DNA of 64,000 bases from positions 1-64,000 of the forward strand of contig NZ_LMHU01000011.1 in the NCBI RefSeq assembly GCF_001428505.1, written 5' to 3'. The notes beneath the pieces are model-generated. The model was not told the DNA's origin. It was given only the letters and a program-made list of their open reading frames with translations, and ran no database searches. The position numbers and the translations under genes are program-made. Shown one piece after another: positions 31,681 through 40,894 of this stretch. The stretch comes from Terrabacter sp. Root181. GTDB taxonomy: Bacteria > Actinomycetota > Actinomycetes > Actinomycetales > Dermatophilaceae. How positions within the stretch are numbered: the stretch's first letter is position 1; every line of letters starts with the position of its first letter.

Positions 31681-34638
31681 GTGACGATGTCGATCCGCCG
31701 GATGACGCTGGGCTCGGGCTACCGCTACCTGATGGCTTCGGTCGTGCGAGGCGACGCCGCTGGGCCGGCGTCGCCTCCGCTGACCGCGTACTACAGCGAG
31801 CCCGGCTGTCCGCCGGGACGGTTCCTGGGCGCCGGCCTCGCCGGTCTCGGCGACGGCCGGGGCATCCCGGCAGGCTCGAAGGTGAGCGAGGAGCACCTGT
31901 GGCGGATGCTCGGGATGCTGCAGGACCCGGTCACCGGGCAGCCGCTGGGCCGGCCCCCGGGAGCCGAGCGGACGGCATACGTCGACGCGTTGAAGCGGCC
32001 ACGGAAGGCGCCGCAGACGGTGGCGGGCTTCGACCTCACGTTCAGCGCGCCGAAGTCGGTGTCCGTGGCGTGGGGCCTGGCCGACGAGGCCACCCGGCAG
32101 CGGATCTACGCGGCGCATGTGGCCGCGACGGAGTTCGTCATCCGGTACGCGGAGCAGACGGTGTTCGCGACCCGCACCGGACGCGGAGGTGTCGTGTCGG
32201 AGGATGTGCGCGGGGTGGTCGCGGCGGCATTCGACCACTGGGACTCGCGGTCCGGTGACCCGCAGTTGCACACCCACGTCGTCGTGTTGAACCGGGTGCA
32301 GGCGGTCTCGGACGGGGGGTGGCGCACGCTCGACAGCAAGGCGCTGTTCCGGGCCGCGGTGGGTCTGTCGGAGCTGTACAACGGCGTCCTCGCGGACCTT
32401 GTGACGGCGGATCTGGGGTACGAGTGGGAGCCGCAGCGGCGTCGTCATTCGCCGGTGGAGAAGTGGGAGGTCGCCGGGGTGGGGGAGGCTCTGCGGGCGG
32501 AGTTCTCGCAGCGCACCACCGAGATCGACGCCGTGAAGGACGCCCTCGTGAGCGAGTTCGTCGCCGGGCACGGGCGGCAGCCGACGCCGCGGGAGGTGCT
32601 TCAGATGCGTCAGCGGGCGACGCTGGAGACGCGCCCGGCGAAGGAGCTGCGGCCGTTCGGGGAGCTGGTGGCGGGGTGGCGGAGGCGGGCGCAGCCGTTC
32701 GTCGGGGAGGACTTGCAGGCGTGGGTCGCGACCCTCGCCGAGCGGAACGACCTGCCCCTGCTGCGCGCTGGTGACCTGGCCGAGGCGATGCTCGAGGAGG
32801 CGGCGCGGGTGTCGCTCGAGGTCGTGTCCGGCAAGCGGTCGACCTTCACCCGCGCGAACGTCTTCGCCGAGTCGCTGCGTCAGATCCAGGGTGTCCGCTT
32901 CGCGGCACCGCACGAGCGCACGGTGGTCGCGGAGCGGATCACGGCCCTCGCGATGAGCCATGCGGTTGATTTGACGCCGCCCGAGGTGGGCTTCGTCCCG
33001 GACGAGCTGCGCCGCCCGGACGGCACTTCCCGGTTCCGTCCACGCGACTCGGAGGTGTTCACGACGCAGGCGCTGCTTGATGCCGAGGAGCGGCTCCTGG
33101 CCGCGGGTCGGGCGGTCGACGCGCCCAATGTCGACGAGGGTGTGGCGGCGGCGGTGTGCGCCGCGGAGCTGCCGGCTCGTGACCATCCGCTGTCGGCCGA
33201 GCAGGCCGCTGCCGTATGCCGGGTGGCCGGTTCGGGTCGCTCGCTCGACGTGCTTGTGGGCCCCGCGGGGACCGGCAAGTCGACGACGATGGCCGGCGTC
33301 CGGGCCGTCTGGGAGTCGCGGTACGGGCCCGGGTCGGTGGTGGGGCTGGCGCCGTCGGCGGCGGCCGCCGAAGTGCTGTCCGATGCGGTCGGGGCGCCGA
33401 CGGAGAACACCGCGAAGTGGCTCGCCGAGGCCGCTCGGCAACCTGCCCGGCTGGCCGAACTGGACGAATTGAGAGCGGCTTTGGACCGGGCGAGCCCGTC
33501 GCTGCGGACGCGCGCCCTGACATGTCGCGCCCGGGAGCTCTCAGCGGAGGTGGTGCGGTGGGGCCTGCGCGCGGGGCAGCTCGTGATCGTCGACGAGGCG
33601 TCCATGGCTGGCACGTTCGAGCTCGACTCGCTCACGGCATACGCCCGCACCGCGGGAGCGAAGGTGCTTCTGGTCGGGGACTGGGCGCAGCTGTCACCGG
33701 TCGCCGCGGGCGGCGCGTTCAAGCTCGTGGCCACGGACCGCGACGACGCGCCTTCGCTGCATGATGTGCGCCGGTTCCGGCACGAGTGGGAACGCGACGC
33801 ATCGCTGAAGCTGCGGACGGGCTCGAAGGGTGCGTCGGGGGAGTACGCGCGCCGAGGTCGCGTGCGTGGGGGCGATCGGGAGTCGATGTTGGACGAGCTG
33901 TTCGCGAACTGGACCGACGACATCCGGGCTGGCCGGAGGACCCTGATGGTCGCTTCCGACACTGCCACCGTGGCCGATCTGAACAGTCGGGCCCGGGCTC
34001 ATCGCGTCGCGCAGGGCGCGGTGGAGGAGGGTGGGGTCACTGTGGCTGACGGGTCGGTGATCGGGGTCGGCGATGTCGTGGTGACGCGCCAGAACCAGCG
34101 CGGGCTGGGCTCTTCGACGGGGTGGGTGAAGAACGGTGACCAGTGGCTTGTCGCCGCTGTCGGAGCCGACGGGGCGCTGACGGTGCGACGTGAGACGGGT
34201 GGGGGAGTGGCCCGCCTTCCGGCCGAGTACGTCTCTGCGCACGTCGAGCTCGGGTATGCCACGACGGCGCATCGGTCCCAGGGCAGAACGGTCGACACGA
34301 CCCACGCATTCGTCACGGCGACCACGATGCGCGAACCGCTCTACGTGATGGCCACCCGCGGCAGGGAGCGCAACATGCTCTACGTCGACACTCACTACGA
34401 GCCCGACGCGGCGACGTCGCACGACGAGGTGGTGGCGACAGAACCGACGGTGGTACTTGAGCGAGTGCTGGCACGATCCGGCGCCGACGTCAGCGCCACC
34501 GAGACCCGAGCCCTGGAGCTCTCGAACAGCACCAAACCGGCCCGTCTCGAAGCCGAAGGCGCAGCGATCTTGGCCTCTCATGCCCTCCGGCGGGTGCAAA
34601 GGTACAGTGACGGTGAGTCGTCCCGACGGGAGATCTAG
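31681..34638 (+). CDS. MobF/TrwC-type relaxase-helicase
   Basis: 985 residues (GTG 31681; the ATG two codons later at 31687 is equally possible). The N-terminal relaxase has the tyrosine region SIRRMTLGSGYRYL. The three-His metal motif is FDHWDSRSGDPQLHTHVVVL, and the paired motif FDLTFSAPKSVSVAW precedes it. The C-terminal helicase part (about 520-950) has Walker A VGPAGTGKSTTMAGV, motif II LVIVDEASMAG, motif III GDWAQLSPV, motif V YATTAHRSQGRTVDTTH and motif VI ATRGRERNMLYV. The family nicks oriT, attaches covalently through Tyr and unwinds DNA 5'-3' during transfer. It is full length, so the element may still be mobilisable. Confidence 0.93.
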   Translation: MTMSIRRMTLGSGYRYLMASVVRGDAAGPASPPLTAYYSEPGCPPGRFLGAGLAGLGDGRGIPAGSKVSEEHLWRMLGMLQDPVTGQPLGRPPGAERTAYVDALKRPRKAPQTVAGFDLTFSAPKSVSVAWGLADEATRQRIYAAHVAATEFVIRYAEQTVFATRTGRGGVVSEDVRGVVAAAFDHWDSRSGDPQLHTHVVVLNRVQAVSDGGWRTLDSKALFRAAVGLSELYNGVLADLVTADLGYEWEPQRRRHSPVEKWEVAGVGEALRAEFSQRTTEIDAVKDALVSEFVAGHGRQPTPREVLQMRQRATLETRPAKELRPFGELVAGWRRRAQPFVGEDLQAWVATLAERNDLPLLRAGDLAEAMLEEAARVSLEVVSGKRSTFTRANVFAESLRQIQGVRFAAPHERTVVAERITALAMSHAVDLTPPEVGFVPDELRRPDGTSRFRPRDSEVFTTQALLDAEERLLAAGRAVDAPNVDEGVAAAVCAAELPARDHPLSAEQAAAVCRVAGSGRSLDVLVGPAGTGKSTTMAGVRAVWESRYGPGSVVGLAPSAAAAEVLSDAVGAPTENTAKWLAEAARQPARLAELDELRAALDRASPSLRTRALTCRARELSAEVVRWGLRAGQLVIVDEASMAGTFELDSLTAYARTAGAKVLLVGDWAQLSPVAAGGAFKLVATDRDDAPSLHDVRRFRHEWERDASLKLRTGSKGASGEYARRGRVRGGDRESMLDELFANWTDDIRAGRRTLMVASDTATVADLNSRARAHRVAQGAVEEGGVTVADGSVIGVGDVVVTRQNQRGLGSSTGWVKNGDQWLVAAVGADGALTVRRETGGGVARLPAEYVSAHVELGYATTAHRSQGRTVDTTHAFVTATTMREPLYVMATRGRERNMLYVDTHYEPDAATSHDEVVATEPTVVLERVLARSGADVSATETRALELSNSTKPARLEAEGAAILASHALRRVQRYSDGESSRREI

Positions 34639-35094
34639 CGAGACAAGTCGCCCGGCCAAGAGCGGATTAACCCGCCCAGACGGGCGACGAGCAGATCGAT
34701 GCCGGCCACAACCATCTTCAGTCTCCGGGCGGGGCGGAGCCCTGCCACATCGATGTGCGGGGCACGAGCCGATGGGACCCGGAGTGGTTCAGACAGCGGT
34801 GCCGCGCTTGCACGCGGAGCTCGAATCCGAGCCCGTGCATTGCGGGACAGGGGCCCGGTGAGACGCGGGCGATCGCTCATCGTGACGCGGCACCGTGGCG
34901 GGCGTAACCGCGTCATACCCACGTACGCATAAATACGTACTTACTGACGACCGCCTGCGCAGACCCGCTCAGCCGGAGCAGAGTTTTCGTCTGGACAATG
35001 CCATGGTGAGTCTCTCTCTCAATGGTGACTCCTCGGGGCCTGGCAGCTTCGCGTTGAGTACGACCGCCTTCGCGGCGGCGGAGGCGGCTGCATC
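34639..35094. other. intergenic region downstream of relaxase
   Basis: 456 bases with no recognised gene. CGCCCAGACGGGCG at about 34674-34689 can form a short hairpin after the relaxase and might be a weak terminator. The A/T-rich patch at about 34920-34945 (ACGTACGCATAAATACGTAC) contains a small inverted repeat and could be promoter DNA for the RHS-type fragment downstream. Confidence 0.35.
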
Positions 35095-35722
35095 ATGCCT
35101 GCACGGGTTGCCTTTATGGGGCGTCGGCGTCGTGGGTCCGCATTCGTAGGAATCTTGGCCTTATCGGTTGTGGTGACGATGGCCGCGCCGGCGGCTCTGA
35201 CGCCGGTGGGTCTGGCGGCGAGCCTTGCGAAGTCGGCCGTTACGCCACCTGATCACCCGAGCGTCTTCGCCGAGGAGCCGAACACTTTGGCGGGCATGGA
35301 ACCCGCGAGCCCAGCTGCAGGTGTGAGCCTGGTAGAGCCGCCGTCGGCGACGTCAATGGCGACGCAGCGCTGTCGTATCCGATCGAGGTGCCAAAGGGAC
35401 GGCTGGGCATGCAGCCCGACCTGAACGTCACATACTCCTCGGGAAACGGTTCGAGCTGGGTTGGCCAGGGATGGGACCTGTCGGTCGGGCTGGTGTCCGT
35501 CGATACCCGTTTTGGCGCGCCTCGATACAACCCAACGAAGGAGAGCGAGTCCTACCTGCTCAACGGCGCCCGTCTGGTTCCCGTGGCCGGCGCGCTCGTC
35601 GGCGGAGATCGCGTCACAGAACGGACGTTCCGGCCCTTGGTCGAGGGCGCGTTCTCCAGGATCGTCCGGCACGGTGACTCCCCCCAGAACTACTGGTGGG
35701 AGGTCACGGACAAGTCGGGAAA
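35095..35722 (+). pseudogene. SpvB/RHS-type secreted toxin, N-terminal fragment
   Basis: A signal peptide is clear (GRRRRGSAFVGILALSVVV, ending in a small-residue cleavage area). A frameshift at about 35335-35365 moves reading to the next frame. There the SpvB/TcdB N-terminal motif is seen: ALSYPIEVPKGRLGMQPDLN and VTYSSGNGSSWVGQGWDLSV, then NYWWEVTDKSGK. Family proteins (SpvB, TcaC, RHS-repeat toxins) are large; only about 200 residues survive before the sequence runs into an IS110-like remnant at 35723. It is a truncated, frameshifted gene. Confidence 0.7.
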
Positions 35723-35905
35723 GCGATCGGACTGTTCCGCGACATCGACTCACCGATCACGCTGGCGTTCCTCAACCGCTTCCCGACCCAGACCAAGGTC
35801 GACTGGCTCAGCCCGGCCCGCCTGCAGTCCTGGCTACACGGCCAGCGCTACCCCAACCCGCCGTGCCGAGCAGCTCCACGCGCACCTGGCCGCCGCCGCC
35901 CGTGG
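35723..35905 (+). pseudogene. IS110-family transposase internal fragment
   Basis: In frame with upstream noise the peptide LFRDIDSPITLAFLNRFPTQ and TKVDWLSPARLQSWL is a typical internal part of an IS110-type (DEDD) transposase. It continues in the next frame as RAEQLHAHLAAAARGE. Both ends are missing. It interrupts the SpvB/RHS fragment at its left and abuts an IS3 remnant at its right. Confidence 0.6.
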
Positions 35906-36194
35906 CGAAAAACGCGGACGCCGTCCGCAGGATCTCGTTCGCCGTGCGCGGCTCCTTGACCTCACGCTCAAGCTCGGCGATCCGCATCGCCTCCGTCGTG
36001 CTCACGCCCGGGCGGTGGCACTCGTCGACCTCGGCCTGATGGACCCAATTGCGCAACGTCTCCGGCTTGCTCCCGAGCTGCTCGCCGACCCGCCGGAGCG
36101 CACCCGACTTCGTGTCCCGGTCACGCCGCAGATCGACAGCGATCCTGATCGCCCACATCCGAAGCTTCTCTGGGTAATTCCTCGGTGCCGCCAT
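35900..36194 (-). pseudogene. IS3-family OrfA remnant
   Basis: From ATG 36194 on the minus strand: MAAPRNYPEKLRMWAIRIAV, then GALRRVGEQLGSKPETLRNW, VHQAEVDECHRPG and ELEREVKEPRTANEILRTAS. This is the small helix-turn-helix protein with leucine-zipper tail of IS3 transposons. It runs into the IS110 fragment where the FFA end normally meets OrfB, so OrfB, which carries the catalytic DDE, is lost. The element cannot move by itself. Confidence 0.75.
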
Positions 36195-36459
36195 GTCTCT
36201 CATCCTTCAGTGGAATGAGAGCCTCCATCACGCCCGGAACGGGACAGTCGGGCAGGCTGCCGGCGTCTCTTGCCGAGCTCGGGCAGAATCAGCGACCGGA
36301 ATGCCGGAGTTCCTGTTCCTCGACGATGGCGACATCGACTTCGCTGAGATGGCGCACATCGTTGCTGCCACAACCGGCGGCGCTCGGCGTCCCCAAGCAG
36401 CAGATGTCAGAGGCGGACCGGGCCAATCGACCCAACATCGCGGTCTTGTGCCGATTGGC

Positions 36460-38877
36460 CTACGGCGGCTGTGAGATCGACAGAGAAGGCGCGCCGATTA
36501 GCCCGTACGCCAGTCCTGCCGCGTGGCCCCGTCGGAGCAGCTGCATCCTGGCGTATCGGAGGGCGCTATCCGCGCGCGCGCCCTGAAGGTACTGATCGAG
36601 CACCAGGCGTCGCACCTCGGCTGCCAGGGTGAACTCGACTGGAACCTCGCTGTAGAGCAGCCCGTGGCGGGCCAATTGGGAGACCTCCTCCAGCAGCTTC
36701 TCTGGTGCTCGGTCGCTGCGCACGCCTCCGGCCTGGTCCACCGCCAGCAGGGATGGCGGCTCAGTTATCTCACTCTCGCCCAGCGCGCGCAAGGACGAGT
36801 GCGGCATGACGTCGTGCAGCCATACCACGTGTGGCGAAGTCCCTTGGATCCGGGCGATGAGCTCGGTAATGCTGCCGGAGAGGACGTCTGGATCGGTCGC
36901 CTGGGTGGGATCCATCTTGCCGTCGACCCACACCAGACGCTGAGGAGCGCCGAAGACCATCATCATTCGCGGACGGAGCGGACCGACGCTCATGGTTGTC
37001 ACGTCGGACAGGCCCAAAAAGCCGCTGGGACACACGACCGTCTCGTCGTCGAGACTCGGGCAATGCCCCTCGAAGCAGGGTGTCGCCTCGATCGGAATGC
37101 CGTCGTGAAGCGCCTGCCTCACCTCGGAGCACAACTTGGTTGGGCCAATGCCAATGCGTCGCCTGTACGCGGTTTGGAGTGGAATCAAGGGCGTGCTCGG
37201 GCCGAGCTCGATCCTGGTCGACCGATAGGGAGTGACCTGTTCGATCAGGCGACCCTCCGCGGCCAGTTCTTCGTGCAAGCGCGCGCCTTCGACGGCGAGG
37301 CCGCGCAATTGGTCCTCGAGGCTTGCCACCTCCCGCGCGTCGAGGCCGAGATCGACCGGCGTGCGCTTGTACGGCGTTCGAGCCACGTTGCCCATAAGCT
37401 CGCGCAGCTTACCGACGCGGATGGTGAACGATGGCGTCCGCGGCGTGCGTGGACGCCGATCGACGAAGGCGAACGGCTCACCTGATAAGACGAAGAGAAG
37501 CTTCTCCGAGCCAGAGCCGTGCAAGTCGCTCTTATTCATCTCCGAAGTGAGGAACTGGACCAACTCCTCGACCGTGACGACGCCGTCGCGGTTCGCATCG
37601 GCCGCCCCCTCGATGCCGTTAACGAGGTGGACCGTGAACGTTCCCTGCTCACTGGTGCTGGACTCGTAGCTCACTTCGGGCATCAGGAGGCTGACCGATG
37701 AGCTGCTGCGGAGGTTTGCGAGTGAGGCGCCCGCATTGACGGAGTTCACCTCGATCTGGCCGCCCGAGGTGTCGAGCAGAAGCACGATCCGGCCGGCGCC
37801 GCCGCTCACCAGGACGTCCTCGATCGTGGTGAGGGGCACCATGTCTTCGGGCTTCTCGAAGTCGTTGAGTGCAAGGAGGAGCTCGCCGCCCTTGCGAGTC
37901 CCGTGCCCGCTGTAGTAGAAGACCACGACGTCGTCCGGCGAGAGGCCTCTTGCCCTGTCCAGCCTGGCCCTCATCTCAGGTCCCGTGGCGGCACTTTGGA
38001 CGAGCACGTCGACGTCATAGCCGACCTTGGTCAGGACGTCGTGGATGCTCCAAGCATCGCGCTCACAGTAAAGGAGCTGCGCGCCACCTCCCCAGCCGTT
38101 GGCGCCGACCGCGATCGCCACCCGGCGGCCGACCCGCCAGGGCAGCGGCTCGTCGGTGCGAGGCGGCGACGACACCTGCACCGAGGCGGGCGCGCTGACG
38201 GTCACCCCAGCGACGGTGAGACGCCCGTGGTCATCGACCAGCGTGTTCAGGGCCGCCTCTGCCTTCTGTACGTCTCCGCGCGCCGCGGCACCATGGGCGC
38301 GCGCGAAGGTGAGCAGGTCCGGCTGCTGCTCGAGCGGTTTGCTCAGGTGATCGACGACCGACACCAGCCGCAGCACTTCGTGACGGTCAGCACGCGCGGC
38401 GCCGTCGATGGCCAGCGCCAGGTCCGCCGCCGCTCGCGCTGGCGCGACCTGTGCCTCGGCTGCCCACACCTGCGCCTGGGCGTAGCTCCTTGAGTCGACA
38501 TCCTCGCTGTCTAGGGCGGGGCGCACATGCTGGCTCAGCAACCGGGCGACCTGTGCGGCGCGCTCGGCACCGAAGCGAGGGTCGGCCACCAACTGATCGA
38601 TGAGGCGCTGGCGAACTCCTGCGGACATCGCATAGAGCTCCTCGCTGATCTGCTCGCATAGGGGGGAGAGCAGGAGATCTGGCACGGCTACCCAGGGCGC
38701 ACCGATCGGCTGGCCGTCAACATCGTGTGGGAACGTTCCCCAGATGCGGTAGGCGAGGTCGGGCGTCAACGCCAGAGGGATCGCGCAGTGTGAGGCCAAC
38801 GCCAAATGCGGCTCACCGAAACGTCGCACGAACGATGTGATCCTTCGCTCCGTCGCACGTTCGTCGGGACTGGTCAC
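36460..38877 (-). CDS. VMAP-type protein with caspase-like (Cys-less) domain and EF-hand
   Basis: 805 residues from GTG 38877 (GTGA overlap with the vWA gene). Residues 15-90 form a conserved N-terminal region (FGEPHLALASHCAIPLALTP; PWVAVPDLLLSPLCEQISE) that I recognise from effector-linked proteins of vWA-MoxR conflict systems. Residues about 250-420 are a caspase-like fold with YYSGHG (His 325), but the nucleophile position reads LLLDTSGG (369-373), with Thr-Ser instead of Cys-Cys. An EF-hand loop DANRDGVVTVEE (427-438) follows. The C-terminal about 360 residues carry unassigned alpha/beta regions. It is probably a non-proteolytic scaffold or sensor, perhaps calcium-responsive; function inferred. 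Confidence 0.7.
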   Translation of the reverse strand: MTSPDERATERRITSFVRRFGEPHLALASHCAIPLALTPDLAYRIWGTFPHDVDGQPIGAPWVAVPDLLLSPLCEQISEELYAMSAGVRQRLIDQLVADPRFGAERAAQVARLLSQHVRPALDSEDVDSRSYAQAQVWAAEAQVAPARAAADLALAIDGAARADRHEVLRLVSVVDHLSKPLEQQPDLLTFARAHGAAARGDVQKAEAALNTLVDDHGRLTVAGVTVSAPASVQVSSPPRTDEPLPWRVGRRVAIAVGANGWGGGAQLLYCERDAWSIHDVLTKVGYDVDVLVQSAATGPEMRARLDRARGLSPDDVVVFYYSGHGTRKGGELLLALNDFEKPEDMVPLTTIEDVLVSGGAGRIVLLLDTSGGQIEVNSVNAGASLANLRSSSSVSLLMPEVSYESSTSEQGTFTVHLVNGIEGAADANRDGVVTVEELVQFLTSEMNKSDLHGSGSEKLLFVLSGEPFAFVDRRPRTPRTPSFTIRVGKLRELMGNVARTPYKRTPVDLGLDAREVASLEDQLRGLAVEGARLHEELAAEGRLIEQVTPYRSTRIELGPSTPLIPLQTAYRRRIGIGPTKLCSEVRQALHDGIPIEATPCFEGHCPSLDDETVVCPSGFLGLSDVTTMSVGPLRPRMMMVFGAPQRLVWVDGKMDPTQATDPDVLSGSITELIARIQGTSPHVVWLHDVMPHSSLRALGESEITEPPSLLAVDQAGGVRSDRAPEKLLEEVSQLARHGLLYSEVPVEFTLAAEVRRLVLDQYLQGARADSALRYARMQLLRRGHAAGLAYGLIGAPSLSISQPP

Positions 38878-39989
38878 CGCGGGTTGACCCTCCCTCGGAG
38901 CGAGAGCACCGCGTCGCGGAACCCGCCACGACTTAGCTCGAACATCGCCACCTGGGTGGCGATGTCGGCGGCGGTGGTGCCCCTCCAGCGCTCTTTCGGC
39001 ATAGGGTTGATCCACGCGATCCTGTCGATGCGCTGGCGCAGCCGGGTGAGAGACGAGACGGTCTCGCCGAACCGCTCGAGTGATCGGCCACCGCGCGCCG
39101 CGCCGCCGTCGCTGAAGAAGAGGACCCCGGTGCGGTCGCTGACCCACGGCGCGATCGCTTCGTCGAACGGCACAGCCCACTGACGATGACTGTCCGTGTA
39201 GAGGTGCACGCCGGGGCAGTTGTGGAAGTAGAAGACGCCGGACTGTCCGAACCGTCCGCCGCGGCGGGCGGTCTCGATGAGCCGGTCCGCGATCCCGCGG
39301 AACGGCACCATGGAACCGCCGTCGTCGACCAGCACCAGCAGGCGCGCGAGGTTCACACGGCGCGCGACCTTAACGGGCTCGACGAGCACGCCGGTGTCTC
39401 CGACCAGGCGCACGGTGGCCTCGACGTCCAGCTCGACCATAGGCCCTGAGCGCGCAGCGTGGCGGAAGGAGCGCCAACTCTGCTTCATCTGACGCTTGGT
39501 GACCGGTACGTAGTCGCTGGTCGGTCCCGTGGGCCGCGGTTCCCCCGCGGTCGTCACAGCGGACAGCACCGCGCGTGCCGCCTGCACCTCGTCGTCGATC
39601 GCCGCGGGGATCTCTGCCGCGGTGGCCGGCGCGGACGTGCCTAAATCTTCCAGTCCGGGCAACGAGCGGCGCGTCGACTCGACCGGGGGGGACTGACCCG
39701 CCGACTCACCCGTGTCCGAAGCCGCCGCGTCGGCCGCCGTGCCTGACCCCATCACCCGGTCGAAGTGCAGGTCGAAGACGCGTTGCTCCTCGACGTCCTT
39801 GATCCACAGCGCCGACAGCAGCCGTCGCAGGGCAGCGGCGTCCGGCAGACCGAACCCCGCCTGTAGGGCACGGAGCGCGAGGCGGTACTCGTCGATGCCG
39901 AGCGGGAGCCCAGCATCTCGGAGCGAGAGAAAGACGTCGAGGAGCCACGACGCCCGTGGTCGCGCCGGTGGGGAGAGGGTGATTGTCAT
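38874..39989 (-). CDS. vWA-domain protein of VMAP-type cluster
   Basis: 371 residues. The N-terminus WLLDVFLSLRDAGLPLGIDE matches the helical region of vWA proteins that partner MoxR ATPases, and a Pro/Ala/Thr-rich linker follows. The C-terminal half (about 195-360) is a von Willebrand A-type domain: LLVLVDDGGSMVPFRGIADR carries the metal-ion site in degenerate form (DxGGSM). FYFHNCPGVHLY and VLFFSDGGAARGG supply later strands. It starts inside the MoxR stop (ATGA) and its own stop overlaps the GTG of the caspase-like gene. In known MoxR/vWA pairs the ATPase remodels or activates the vWA partner. Confidence 0.8.
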   Translation of the reverse strand: MTITLSPPARPRASWLLDVFLSLRDAGLPLGIDEYRLALRALQAGFGLPDAAALRRLLSALWIKDVEEQRVFDLHFDRVMGSGTAADAAASDTGESAGQSPPVESTRRSLPGLEDLGTSAPATAAEIPAAIDDEVQAARAVLSAVTTAGEPRPTGPTSDYVPVTKRQMKQSWRSFRHAARSGPMVELDVEATVRLVGDTGVLVEPVKVARRVNLARLLVLVDDGGSMVPFRGIADRLIETARRGGRFGQSGVFYFHNCPGVHLYTDSHRQWAVPFDEAIAPWVSDRTGVLFFSDGGAARGGRSLERFGETVSSLTRLRQRIDRIAWINPMPKERWRGTTAADIATQVAMFELSRGGFRDAVLSLRGRVNPR

Positions 39990-40894
39990 GCTGGCTGGCT
40001 GACGTACCGCCGGTGGTCCTCGAGGGCCTTCAGCAGCACGGCGGGATAGGGCAACTGGCCGTCGAGCTTGCTCAGAGCCTCGTCGGTGGGGTGGCTGCTG
40101 AGCACGCGGAACCAGTCGACCAGCTCGCTGGTGCTGACGCGTTTGCCTGCCTCGCCCTTGTCACGCACCATATCGGAGCGAAGCTTCTCGAACCGCTCAA
40201 CCGCCGCCCGAACCAGGGATGTTGGAGCCGTTGGGAAGTGGGCGCTGACGATGCGGATGAGCTCATCGGGGTCCGGGAACTCGATGTAGTGGAAGATGCA
40301 GCGGCGCAGGAAGGCGTCGGGCAGGTCCTTCTCGTCGTTGCTCGTCACGATGACGATAGGTGGGTGCCTGGCGATGACCTCACGTTCCTCCCTGTCTTCC
40401 AGCTCATCGATGGTGAACCTGCGCTCGTCCAGCTCGAGCAGCAAGTCGTTCGGGAAGTCGATGTCGGCCTTGTCGATCTCGTCGATGAGGAGCACGGTCC
40501 GCGAGTCATCGCGGAATGCGCGTCCGAGCGGTCCCCAACGGACGTAATTCGCGGCATCGGCGGCTCGGGCAACACCTTCTCCGACTCCTTGCTGCCCTAG
40601 GTTGGCATCACGGAGCCGGCCGATGGTGTCGTAGGTGTAGAGACCGTCGCGCGCACGGCTCGTCGATTTGACCGACCAGATCTCCAACGGCAGTCGCAGC
40701 CGAGCCGCCACGGCCTCGGCGAGCCGCGTCTTGCCAGCCCCCGGCTCGCCCTTGATCAACAGGGGGCGCTCCAGGTAGATCGCCAGGTTGACCACCTCGA
40801 CCAGGGCCTTGCTCGGGAGGTACGGCGCCAGGGGGACGCTGCGTCCGGGTGGCGGTCGCCTGACCCGTTTGCGGTCGTAGCGGAGCGGTGTCAT
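39986..40894 (-). CDS. MoxR-type AAA+ ATPase
   Basis: 302 residues from ATG 40894 (ATGA overlap with the preceding gene). Walker A is LLIKGEPGAGKTRLAEAVA at about residue 45. Walker B is VLLIDEIDKADIDFPNDLL, sensor 1 is PIVIVTSNDEKDLPDAFLR, and the arginine-finger/FIxYIEFPDP segment follows. The family is chaperone-like and works with vWA proteins, which is exactly the next gene. Co-encoded with two caspase-like proteins and an inactive STAND, it fits the predicted VMAP-type conflict systems. Confidence 0.9.
   Translation of the reverse strand: MTPLRYDRKRVRRPPPGRSVPLAPYLPSKALVEVVNLAIYLERPLLIKGEPGAGKTRLAEAVAARLRLPLEIWSVKSTSRARDGLYTYDTIGRLRDANLGQQGVGEGVARAADAANYVRWGPLGRAFRDDSRTVLLIDEIDKADIDFPNDLLLELDERRFTIDELEDREEREVIARHPPIVIVTSNDEKDLPDAFLRRCIFHYIEFPDPDELIRIVSAHFPTAPTSLVRAAVERFEKLRSDMVRDKGEAGKRVSTSELVDWFRVLSSHPTDEALSKLDGQLPYPAVLLKALEDHRRYVSQPA

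Noticed and set aside
31165-33441. 758-codon minus-strand frame opposite the relaxase
   Set aside because: Its Arg/Pro/His-rich translation matches no family and lies opposite clear MobF motifs.
38874-39180. Upstream extension of the VMAP-type gene beyond GTG 38877
   Set aside because: The extension overlaps the vWA gene in another frame; the GTGA overlap gives a natural start with a clean N-terminal domain.
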